Of a stretch of DNA of 64,000 bases, positions 50,775-61,931 are shown piece after piece. The first letter of the stretch is position 1. Each line of letters opens with the position of its first letter. Made by a program: the position numbers and the translations under genes. The stretch lies in the NCBI GenBank assembly GCA_019155185.1, contig CM032797.1, positions 9,472,881 to 9,536,880 on the forward strand, in the 5' to 3' direction. Below the pieces are notes generated by a model. It made no database searches. It was not told the DNA's origin and worked only from the letters and a program-made list of their open reading frames with translations. This stretch comes from Beaufortia kweichowensis. Lineage: Eukaryota > Chordata > Actinopteri > Cypriniformes > Gastromyzontidae.

Positions 50775-53509
50775 ACCACCGTCAGCTGGCGCTAAAGAAT
50801 CAACAACTAACTAGTTACAACACTGCCTATGAAAAGTATACAGTATACATAACAACTAGAATCACCTCTTCTGTACACCAGGAGCACATTTGAGTTTACC
50901 ACTTTCATTACCACTGTCACAACATTTCTTACAGCTAAAAAAGTTCTCTATTAGAAAGTTTTTATTAGAGAATATCTGACATCTGTTTTAACTCACTATA
51001 TACACACGTGCCTTGAGAATATCATAACATTTGGTGTTCAGTATTTTACACACTCTTTCTTTTACAGGACAAATCCTAGTGCACAAAGAGTGATTCTTTG
51101 TTTAAAACTCTGTTTTCACATTGGTACCTATATTTGTATATTTTTATGTTATCTATAAACCAAATATATAGACTACATATATAATTGTACTAAGGCCTTT
51201 AGTGCTTGCTAATGCTGTAACAGTTATATTATACTATTAAGAGCAACTAGTTTAAGATTAAAGAAGGCAATGCAGTAACGTCTTGATAAATGCACTAGGC
51301 ATTTATTTGCTGTTGTACAATCCAGACTCTCAATATCCCAAAGCAATGTAGTGACAATATTGCACTGCTTCTGAATATATCTGTTTTTAAAGGTAAAGCA
51401 AAAAACTGTGGATAGATACAAGTGATGAAAAATATCAGGGACCAACATCCCACTAGTGATCAAAGGCTACTAAATGCACATTAACAATAAAGCATGTTAA
51501 ATTAGACTAAATTCAGTTGTATTGAATGCATTTTTTGGGTGTGATATACATAGAAAAAAAACTAGCCTTCCTTTAGTCTTTTTGTTTCATACAAAACTAT
51601 GAGCCCATGGAAGTTTTTGGGAATCAACATTAAGAAATGATCTCTTCAGCGCAATAAACTTTATGCAATTAGGATAGTTAATGTTTTTATCGAAAACTGA
51701 TAAGGAATCTACTAACAAGACCTAGCTTTTATTGGGGGTTTCAAAGAAAGTCTGGGTAACGTAACATCTAATTTTTAAGGCATTTATATATATACAAGCT
51801 TTATATAACACATTTATTGAATTAAAACCCGTCTCTCTGATACTTTACCAACTGAAATTACATAGTACTTCAATATTTGGAAAGCCTACTGTATGTTCTA
51901 CAGGTCGAGAACAGTTCATCCAAACCCGTTCTGGTTCAGAATAAAGAAAGGCTAAAGAATTCAAGTTTTTATGCTCTTCCAATGAAACTGAAATGTTTCC
52001 AGATGTTTTGCTTCAAGTCGAGCACAGGCTATAACATAACGGTAGTATTATAACATCTTCCAACCCTGAACACCTGCGGAGCCGCTTCAGACACTCATCT
52101 TTAACCCCTGCAGCCGGAGAAGACCATGAGGTTTCTATGAGCTTTTGCTCATAATGAAACAAAGCCATCTTTAATGTAGACACACTAGAACGGAACTCTG
52201 CGAAATGCACAGATTGCATATGCTAAAGAAACAGTAAACATTTTAAAATTTACTTCTACTTGATATCAGACCACTATCCCACCTATCAAACTGAATAAGA
52301 ATGTCGGTCTAAAATTTACAATGTGTTATTGTACATATAGCCATATTTCAGTGTTTCACATTGGCTCATGTGATAGCTTCAGTCTCTCACACGTTTCTCC
52401 ATACGGAATAACTTTGGAGGAACGTCATGTCCTGCTCCCAGTAAAGCTTATAATATTTACCAAATGTCTTTTAAGACCACAAGCGTCCTATGTTTATAAA
52501 CCTATTTTAAGTCCTGGCTAGACTTCAGGGTATGGTTGCCATGTGAATGGATTCTTTTTTTGCACAAACATGGTAAAATACACGACATACTTGGTTTATT
52601 ATTGGTAATGGCTGTAGATCAATACAAGACGATGCTTTCTGTTTGAAGCATACATTAGCCATACATAAATTAGGCTCAAAGACTACTGATTCTACTCTTT
52701 ATAGACATCCTGCATATTAAAACAGCAGAATCAAAGCCATCTGGTTCTGTGTGCAGACACCTGCATTTTATTCCCACTACCAACAAAAATGTTTATTGGC
52801 TTTTTTTGGCTTCTTTTGATGTGCAAGTTTCTGGGTTGAAACAACTCTTAAAACTAACCCATGAATGAATATAAAAAGCATAGGAAAGTTTAGTTATTTA
52901 AGAGTCAAATAAAGAAAACAAACAGTATACAGCTAGTACAGAAAGTTTAATTGAAGATGAAGACAATGCACTAAACATGCTGTAAGACATACCCTCATTT
53001 AAAGTGAAAAGATGCTAACATTGTTAATGATAAGTGCAAAAAGACAATGGTGGAAAAACAGGTATCACAATATTTTTAAATTAGTTTAACAACCAATCAC
53101 ACAATGATATGAAAAATATATATATAATATTATAAAAAAATAGAGTATGAATGTTTTTCATTTTTTAAACTTTTTTTTATTTAATAATTCCTTCTTGACA
53201 TTATGATGCTACTAGAATTTAAAATTTTATTTTGTTTATTCCAGCTTCTGGTGCCAAGTGTTTAAACATTGTGTACGCACAAAATGTGCATACACAATTT
53301 TCCAAGCATTTAAAAAAATTAATTTAGTGTAAATATGTGCACACTCTTGACTGTGCAGACGGATAAAATCTTTAAGGATAAAATCTTTTAAAAGTGACAC
53401 CCTAACAGATGACAGATAACTGATTCTCAAGAAATCATTCAAAATCACTTCAGCTAAGCAAAGAAAAAACATCAACATGTTACTTTAATATAATGCTCGC
53501 TGAATTAAT
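50775..53509. other. intergenic, convergent 3' UTRs
   Basis: Annexin 3' UTR with a canonical AATAAA at 51486-51491. Candidate minus-strand signals for the next gene lie at 53226-53240 (TTTATT twice). No supported exon. Confidence 0.5.
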
Positions 53510-56500
53510 CTATGCTCGTGCAGCTGTCCAAAGAATAGAAATGCTACTTCCTGCATCATAGGCAATTTGGTTGATGCGTCCTCGCACACAATCCACCGTA
53601 GCATAAACCGTTGTGCCGTTTTGCACCTGAAAAGACACCCTCAGTCCCACGCTCGCCCATACACTTCCCTCTGGCATTTGTCCTCCAATCTGTTGTGCTA
53701 TGGGGACTGCTTGTGCCCCCTGTGTCCCACCAGGCTGAAGCAAAGTGAGCTTGATTAGACTGCACGAGTGGATGAGCCGCAAATCCAAAGCCACGCTCGC
53801 TGTTCCTGCTTCCCTGAAGATGAAGTTTCGGTGAGCGTGCAGTACGCCCGTGCTGGCAAGTGTGACCTGTGGCACTTCTGGAGTCGTTTGGAGGAAGAAC
53901 AAGGCCTTGTTTCTCACTGCACCAGAGGGGAGACCTTTCCGGGACACACTGGCTGACAAGGAAGTTGATACAGCTGAAGGGATCCACACAAGACTAAGCA
54001 TGCTAATCCCAGAGTCGTCACCAAAGTAACGCACGTTGCACTGTGCGGGGGCGAGGATTTCAAAGGTAAGCATGTCCCCAGAGTCTACAGTGGTGGCAGC
54101 TGACATTGAGATGGAAGTATCTCTGTAGTGAACGCCAGACTTGAATGTACGGGTCAGTTCGGCACTGCTTCCGTTGTGGTTGACGTACGCAAGCAAGTAG
54201 AAGCCTTCTGAGACACAAGCTTGACCCATGGAATACAAGGACTGTTGAAGGACGAACTTCACAGTGCCGCTTTCCCTGAAGCGTACTCCACGATTGTCAT
54301 CGGTCAGCCCGACCATATAGGGGTCAGAGATGGATGACACACGGAAGGCCGGCCGGTAGTTGGTGTGGTAGTGTGCCGAAGCAACGGCCTGAGCGGTCAT
54401 GGCAACCGCACCTGTGTCATGAGACAACCATAAGAGGCTGAATGGTGAAATAAGGCTGTTTTGAAGGTGCACACCTTCATTTTCCTGGTTGCATTGGTTG
54501 CTGGCACTCTTAAGAGAAAGAAGTAGTGCATGACCCGGTTCCACCGCAGCTGCTCCACTTACACTGGTGCTCTGAAGAGATTTCCCCTCCCGCTGCTCCA
54601 CACGCATGCCGCTCAAGTCCCGTCCCTCATCCTCGCTGGCATTCAGTCGTAAACAAACCTGGATAAAGCTGCGGCAACCATGTCTCAAAGCAATGTTATG
54701 GTCAACCCAAACAAGACCATGTTGTTGGAGCACTACCAAGCCATCAATGCAGGAAAGTAGGCTTCCATCACTGTTGCCTCTGATGTAGAGCTGCATTTTG
54801 GGAAACTCGCTACCTTTGGGCACGTCAACATCACCAGACCAGGAAAGAGATAGTTTGGTTTCAGCGGGGTTGGAGCACACAGCATCACTCATGGCTGAAC
54901 ACAGGGAAATCATGGGCTGAAAATCACATTCCGAACAGGCTTGACACTCCTCCATGTCAGAATTGTAAAAATAGGAATGTCCGCACACCCCAGCTGCTGC
55001 ATCCCTTTCTGACATGCCGGAGCAACGGAATCCTCCTGAATAAAATGGTATATAATGATCTTCAACTGTTTACTTGGGATGTAAATCTGAAAGGAATCTA
55101 GAAGTCAACTTACCTGGTGTGTTGAGGCATTTGTTCTGTTCTTTACACAAGTCTGGTATCTCTAGACATTCATCTCTGTCCTGTTAAAAGATTTCAGTAA
55201 ATGTGATTGGAACCACTGTAAACTCTAAAGTTGTCTTTAATAATACAACCAAGACAAAAATTACTTGTAATGTTTGTGTTTTACAACCCAAAATAAAGAA
55301 ATCTAGTTTATTTAACTAAAACAAAAAATTCTTGGAAAGTAGGCTATCATTTTTTTTCCATGCACTTAAAATCTTTACTAGAAAATGCAGTGAGGAATAC
55401 TCATAAGCCTTGCCTCTTAATATTCTTAATTTTATAATTATTTATGCTTGGTCAAATGAAATTAACTCATTGGGCATTTATACGGTTAAGAAAAGCAAAG
55501 AGTCCCTTTCTTTTTTTTAAAAAAAAAAGAGTCCATTTCTATATTATTAATGTTGCTGTAAAACCATAGTCATCTGTCAAGTAACCCATTTGGAGTTTGG
55601 TGGAAGTTTATTTAATGATCAACAGAAAAGATTCAGTCATGATTTCCATGTAAACGAATTATTGAATTCACATCAACCTACTATTCAAACTCTCCAAATA
55701 ATATATCTTCCAATTATAATCTGATGCAGTCTGAGACGTACCTGGCATATCCGGTCAGCATGAATTGAACACTGAGCCACCAAGAAGAATCCTGGAGGGC
55801 AAACGGTACATTTCTCACAGCGTGGCCGGTCTGCACTGAAGTCACAGAACTCATCTGCTCGACAGGATCCACAGCCAGGAAGGGGTCTGTCATCATCTGT
55901 AACACTAGCATCCATGTTCATTTTATGCATTGTGAATGCCTCCTTAGGATAGGTTCTCGGCTGGGATTGGAGACCCTCTAAATGGCTTTCAATGATTGCA
56001 TGTGGCCCTTGGAGAGATAAATGTTTGACACTGTCTAGAAGCAGGTTGTACTGGGTCTTGACGTCTTCCATCTGCTCGAACATCCTCCGCTGCTGGTCTA
56101 GAATTTCTCTCTGGTGGGTTAAAAGAGCGTTTCGCTGTTCACTCAGTGTGTTTTGGAGCTGCTTAATCTCGGCTTGCTGCCCCTGCAGCTGTTCCACCAA
56201 TTTCTCCTGACCTTTTGCCAAGTGGAAGTGTAACACTAGTGTGTCTTCAGACTGGACCTCATTAATACCTGGACAAAAGATTATGATAAATCATATTTGC
56301 ATTGTTTCTTATATGAAATCAAAATATGAAAGTCTCTGTGAGGGAGAAGGCAGGTCTCCAGCATGTAAAGTTTTGCATTGCCATGACTACATTGTTTGCG
56401 AGTGTTTTACCAATTATACAAATACATACTCACACATGCCTGGTAGCATAACACCCAACACGTTAAAGAAAATTAAAAAATCATATTTACCTGATTTGAT

Positions 56501-57046
56501 GTCGCACATCAGTTGTATTCCAGATGACGACCCCCCTCGATAACCAAACTCCGGAAATTCCCCCAATACTTGCTCGGCTCTGTCCTGCATATGGACAAAA
56601 GAAAGTCTGCCTCCTCCAACATTTGACCCCGCGCTGCAGGCATCTCCAACGCAGGGATGCTGTCTGGGCTGTTGTTGAACACGTACAGGTAGTTTACACT
56701 CAATACCTTTGCACTCTTTTGTATTGTTATTTGACGTTCTTGCCGAGCCATGACAACGTCCTCCTGTGCATCCCTGAGGGTTCAACACCTCAGCGGTGAT
56801 GGTCCTTGGGTTTTCCTTTGGAGTCCCAGTCCTGCTGTGCTGCGGTGGGATTACAGTGTAGGGGACCGCTGGGCGTCTTGGCGAATAAACTGAGTATCTG
56901 CTTTGGTGGTGAGGTGATCTGCTCTGGTGATCTGGAGATCTGGATGACCTCTGGCAGTGTGCTCCTGTGCAAAGATCAGATGTGCTTTCAATGCTTCCTC
57001 CACACACCATCAAAAACAAGAGAAATAAAAATCCTTCAGTTGCCAT
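53510..57046 (-). CDS. unrecognised secreted multidomain protein (coiled coil, TNFR-like, EGF-like, beta repeats)
   Basis: Four coding exons (minus): 57046-56491, 56268-55742, 55180-55114, 55035-53510; 891 residues, phases consistent. I chose the ATG at 57046 (MATEGFLFLLFLMVCGG, a signal peptide); the frame extends upstream through a TTG only. Order: four C-x-G-x-x-C motifs at residues 26, 93, 112 and 132 in a Ser/Pro/Arg-rich region with a SPxHQSR pair; a Gln-rich coiled coil (about 200-272) that could trimerise; a TNF-receptor-like cysteine module (about 318-361, GCGSCRADEFCDF, CTVCPPGFF); an EGF-like segment (DRDECLEIPDLC..TPGGFRC); then about 500 residues with three related beta-rich units ending SLLWLS, SLVWIP and SILWTA. 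The layout is reminiscent of coiled-coil plus C1q/TNF-like secreted proteins. A 5' UTR acceptor lies at 57166. I do not recognise the gene; function not assigned. Confidence 0.85.
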
Positions 57047-59499
57047 TTTAGCATCACCGTCCAATAAAACAGTAAAGATGCTAAACTCGCTTCTTTGTAA
57101 TCCAGAAAGTGAATCACAGGGTGCAACCTATTGTAACCGCATGGTCAGTTCAACCAGTTTCCTACCTGTGAAAGCAAATAAAATAAACATTTTGAATTAT
57201 AACAGCAGTTATGTTTTCTGTCTAGATCGAAACATGAGCTCTGCAACCTGTGGTGGACGTTCTGAGGAAATGTCTATATGTGGCATTCCACACGCTTAAT
57301 TGGCAACAGCTTTACTGAGCTCTCTGTTAACCCATAGAGCTCCCAGATATTATACGCTTCAGTAGCAGGCTTAACTATCAATTTATAAGGAATTTTAAAA
57401 TGTGATTGAATCCTTAAAAGTAGCATGTGAATTGCAATTTTTATTTTATCTGATGGCCACAGAAATGATTATATATTATCATTGTCAACTTTTTCAATTA
57501 TTATTTTTTGCTGATTTTCCTTTAAGTTAATATATAAATATGAATTAATTGATTTTATATAATAAATGAAGGTTCATAAAGCCTGACATTAAATACTGAA
57601 ATAATAGTCCTGGTGTATTAAAGCAGGTAAAACGCATTTAATACAAACCTTTCATGTAATTTTACAAATTTCCTTCTTGTATATATTGTTATATATAACA
57701 TTTAAATTTATTTTGACAAACAAAACTTTTATGAACAGTTTATGATCCTTAGTGTATCTGGGTGCTATTGTGTAAAAGGTGGAATTAAGCAATACATAGT
57801 TCAACTAAAATATATAAGCTAAACACAATTTTTTATATAAATACAAAAGAATCACATGGTTTAAAACAGACACAATGCTCATTTATCACAATGTGTACAT
57901 TTTACACAGATCCCCTCATTAAGTATAAACACTATAAACTATTTTTGTCAGTAGCCATTGTTGTGTTTGTTGTTACAAGAAAATACCATCAATCCAGATA
58001 TTAAATGTATAATTTTAAGATTCTGTTAAAGGTTAAATAAAATATGTGATATGCTGTAAGGCAGCAAGTAAACATATCTTTTTAAGTTGACTTACATTTT
58101 TTACAAAACAGTAAAGGGTTAATGTTTTTCTTTATAACTCAAGCATCTTTAATTACAAATGACATCTTTAATTACAACCAGTGAGTTTGTTTTCATCTTG
58201 CAGCCATAACCTGCTGTGGGGTCAATTAAAGCTGCTGTTGTTTCTGATATCTACAAGAAACAGCACATGTGGGATAGAAAAGGCACACTTTGCAAATTCT
58301 TATTTGTTTAAAGATGAAGTATGTTTGCTTGTTTATTGTGTCCTGTCATGCAACATTTATTATTAGATTTGACAGATAAATTGCACATAAGTCTACTACA
58401 GTTGAAAACTGAATATCACGGTACAACTGTTTCATATAGGCTAATAATACTTCATGCATTTACATATTGCACAATTTTTGAGCATGCTGTTAACAGCAGC
58501 TCAATAGCACTTATATGATCTTAAAGATCCCCTTTAGAACAGAAAGACGTGTCTGCTGAGCTCTTGGCAACATAGTAGAAACCAGACCTGGTTGTTTACA
58601 TCCATAGTTTTACTATCATATGGAAACAATAGATGTTGTTCTGCCTCTGCAAAGTTCTCATTAAAACCTAATGGATGGCTATTTTTCCTTTGGACTCAAA
58701 GTTAATATAAAAAGTCATTTGCGAAACTTACACTTAATATTCTGTCCAGGACTAAACTGTTTAACCCACTTTATCTAATAATTTAATTTTTTCTCATTGC
58801 ATTTGGCAGGAACTGAATTAACACAGAGGAAAAACTATTTCTCTAATGAATCGTTTAAATAAAAATACCAAATCCTAAAGTGCTCTCTCCATATGTGTAG
58901 GAACATTTCCAGCCAACCTGCTTAACTTTAACAATGTTTTCATTACAAATCCTTGAAAACCCAAGCCTTGAAATGTGTTTGTAATGAGTGTTTGGCCATT
59001 TAATTCACATGAGTGAACACAGCTCATTATAGCCTATGTTGTACTGCAGGTTGTACATTTACTTTGGACTGTGAATGTTATCTTAATAACATTTAATAAC
59101 TCTGAGCTAAAGTCTGCTAGAAAAACTTTAAACAAAAATAAATCAAATACAAAAATTGTGTATTTCTTTACATTTATGCATTTAGCAGACACTTAAAACC
59201 CAAATCAAACAGTATTACTTACTGTACTGTAGCCTACAGTTGCTCTTCTCCAAACAAACAATAAATGGAGCTTTCAAATAAAACGGATAAAGACGAGCAT
59301 CATAAAAGTACCATGAAAGCGTTTCATATGGGTTCATGTTAGTCAGTTTTCCAGTTCAGGACACTGATCGGGGAGTCTGCCATTTTTTCAAGTAAACGCA
59401 ACACAACCATCACAAAATCTTTGTAGTGCACTGAAACGTTCGCGCCCTAAAATCCCACAATGCACCGCAAACGCACCAAAAATCGCGTTATGACACGCG
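57047..59499. other. intergenic, upstream of the secreted-protein gene
   Basis: 5' UTR of the preceding gene to about 57165, then AT-rich sequence without supported exons. A reverse-oriented SINE/L2-tail fragment sits at 59167-59225. From about 59340 GC content rises into a promoter-like patch. Confidence 0.45.
59167..59225 (-). mobile_element. L2/SINE-tail fragment
   Basis: TTTACATTTATGCATTTAGC followed by AGACACTT is the reverse complement of the same tail found at the 35415-35580 SINE. No Pol III boxes remain. Confidence 0.55.
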
Positions 59500-59570
59500 A
59501 TGGAAGTTTTAAAAAGACAAGCTTTTATATTTGATGATTTTCCACTGTGGCACACATACACGCTAGACAG
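59500..59570 (+). CDS. candidate first coding exon of an unidentified gene
   Basis: ATG at 59500 opens 23 codons beginning MEVLKRQAFIFDDFPLWH and ends CTAGACAG|GTAGGA, a good donor. Immediately upstream is a CpG-containing, TATA-less patch with AAATCCCACAATGCACCGC, similar to the ZNF143-type promoter motif. No downstream exon on this strand could be joined with confidence before the convergent abi1 gene. It could be a short gene with small exons, an alternative promoter, or chance. Confidence 0.35.
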
Positions 59571-60273
59571 GTAGGAAACGAAATCTATTTCATATTTATA
59601 ATTAATTTTATACGGATATGTAACGGAATAAATACCATTTTGAGTTATTTACTTTAAACAGCATAACAATGGTATGACTACAGTTTAGTTATGGTATTTT
59701 AATAACCACACGTTCACCATTGTCTCACTATAGTATAGCCTTGATAGTTGTTATAAAAACTAAAGAAACATTCAGCAAATAAACATGCTTACCAAATTCA
59801 CAGTGTATGGAGCTAGAAAACTTGTTGAGTTCCAAAGTCCTCATATGGGTCACTTTTGTCATACTTTTATGGGGCTATTACTCTTTTTTTTCGAAGTATG
59901 GCTCCAGTTGTCATTAACTGTATTGGTATTTTAATTGAAAGCAGTGCATTCCTTAAAATCTAGTCTAGTTTTGTGTTCGGAAGAAAATAATATTTTTAAA
60001 ATGGAGAAACCTATTAGATAAGAAACGAAAGAGGGGTTCTTACTATATCACAAAAAGAGAACTTGACAACTCACAGGCATGGTGAACTTCTTTACATCAA
60101 ACATCACAATGTACTGCTGCTTTTCATTTTAGACCCCACATCACCCCCTACTGTCCATTTAGATACCTTGATACGCTTAGGCTGCTTTGTAAATTAAAAT
60201 GATCAACCATAGAGCATCATTTGTCAGCCAGTATCTATTAACACCCAACACAACGTGTTGCACGGAATAGTGC

Positions 60274-61931
60274 TTTATTATAAAAAGAGACTGTACATAA
60301 AAAGAAAAACAGATTATATATATACAAAACGATTATAGATTATATTATTTGCAGATATTCTGCAAATTACATGACATTTAAATTACAGATCACTTGCACA
60401 GGTTTTGACAAGGCCTTGCGATGCGAGGTCATTGTTCAGACAGCTCTATGTGAGTTTACATTCTCACAGATATTTAACTGGATTAAATAAATAAAACTGA
60501 TAATCAAACACTGCTCACCTTCAACAGCAGTTTGAGACACTTTGTAAAACCAGACACCAGAAAAACCAGAAACATCTCAAAGTTTTGTGCCATGCTTAGT
60601 TTTCAGATCAGAGTTATGAGTTCACATTCATCCATACTGTACACTAAACTTGATTCTTACATGAAATCAGTGGATTATCTCCTGAATTCAGCAAACTTAC
60701 TGAACTGGCCAAAAGGGGCAGAGTCAAACTCTGCTTTGTGTGGTCCTCATACATGAAATATACAATGACAAAAGCTACTTCATGAAACATATAGTCAATC
60801 TGTGGGCAATGTTAGAGACTGGAGATCCAGTGCCCTCCGGTCAGTGCAACATATAAATTCACAATACTTCAGCAGTTTAAAACAACATCGGTCATTTTCT
60901 GAACACTATCAAAGGCTGGCTTGGCACAGTTTAAACATGTACGTGAGCAAAACTTACAAAAACATGTCAAGATCACATGTCACCAAAAAAATCCAAACAA
61001 ACAATAAATTATATTTTGAACAAAAACAATGTAATCATTTTTAAGAACTGTTTAGTGTTAATTGCATTGCTCCATTATTTTCATTTCTGAGCTGAATTCT
61101 CATTACTGCAATGTGTCAGCTTTTCTTTTACATGTATATTACCTTTTGGGCTGTTTTGTAATTAATCTCTATGGTGATTCTCATTGCTGCAGTTTTTTTA
61201 AATTAATGTAAAAAATATACATACAGTTTGCATAACTAATGAGAATAACATTTTTACAATTTAATGACAATTCTATAGGATAAATTGTGGTTATTGAAAA
61301 TAAAAGCAATGCAAAAAATATTAATAATAGCAAAATATAATTTATCATTTATTTTACTTACTTTATTATTTTTGGCTAAAATGTGACCTGGGCGTGTTTC
61401 TAGGTTTATTTTGATATGCAGGAGAATCTCTGCACTTTACTGCATGTCTTCACCCCTACCTAAAATCATGAGGTAAAATGATAGAAAATCTTCGCAAATT
61501 GTAAAGGCGAATGCAAAGACAGAAATAATTGTCATAATTTTTGCTTAATTATTTGCCAGGCATAATAACATTTCAGAAATGACATTCAAACATTTCTTCC
61601 TGACATAACGGAAGAGCTTGACAGTTGCGTTAAAAAACAATAAAAAAACAAAATAAAACAAACTAACTAGTCCTAGCTGACATTTTGCAAACACGGGTCT
61701 CAGTACACTGACAAAACACACAAAAACAAACACTAGCAAAAGCCTACAGCCAATGTCTCACTGTTATATACAGAACATGAGGCAACCTAACCAGAAATAT
61801 TTTTTTCCCATAATAAGCACTGAAGATGCTTGGAAGCATCTACAATTGAACAAAAACAAACATTCAGTCATATTCTAAGGTACTTTGCAATGTTTGTAAC
61901 TGATTGGCTGCATTGTCTCTGGGATTGAACA
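60274..61931 (-). other. abi1: abi1 3' UTR with candidate poly(A) signal
   Basis: The minus strand from the stop codon at 61932 down to AATAAA (plus TTTATT at 60274-60279) has no other coding signal. A 1.6-kb 3' UTR is plausible for this gene. Confidence 0.45.
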
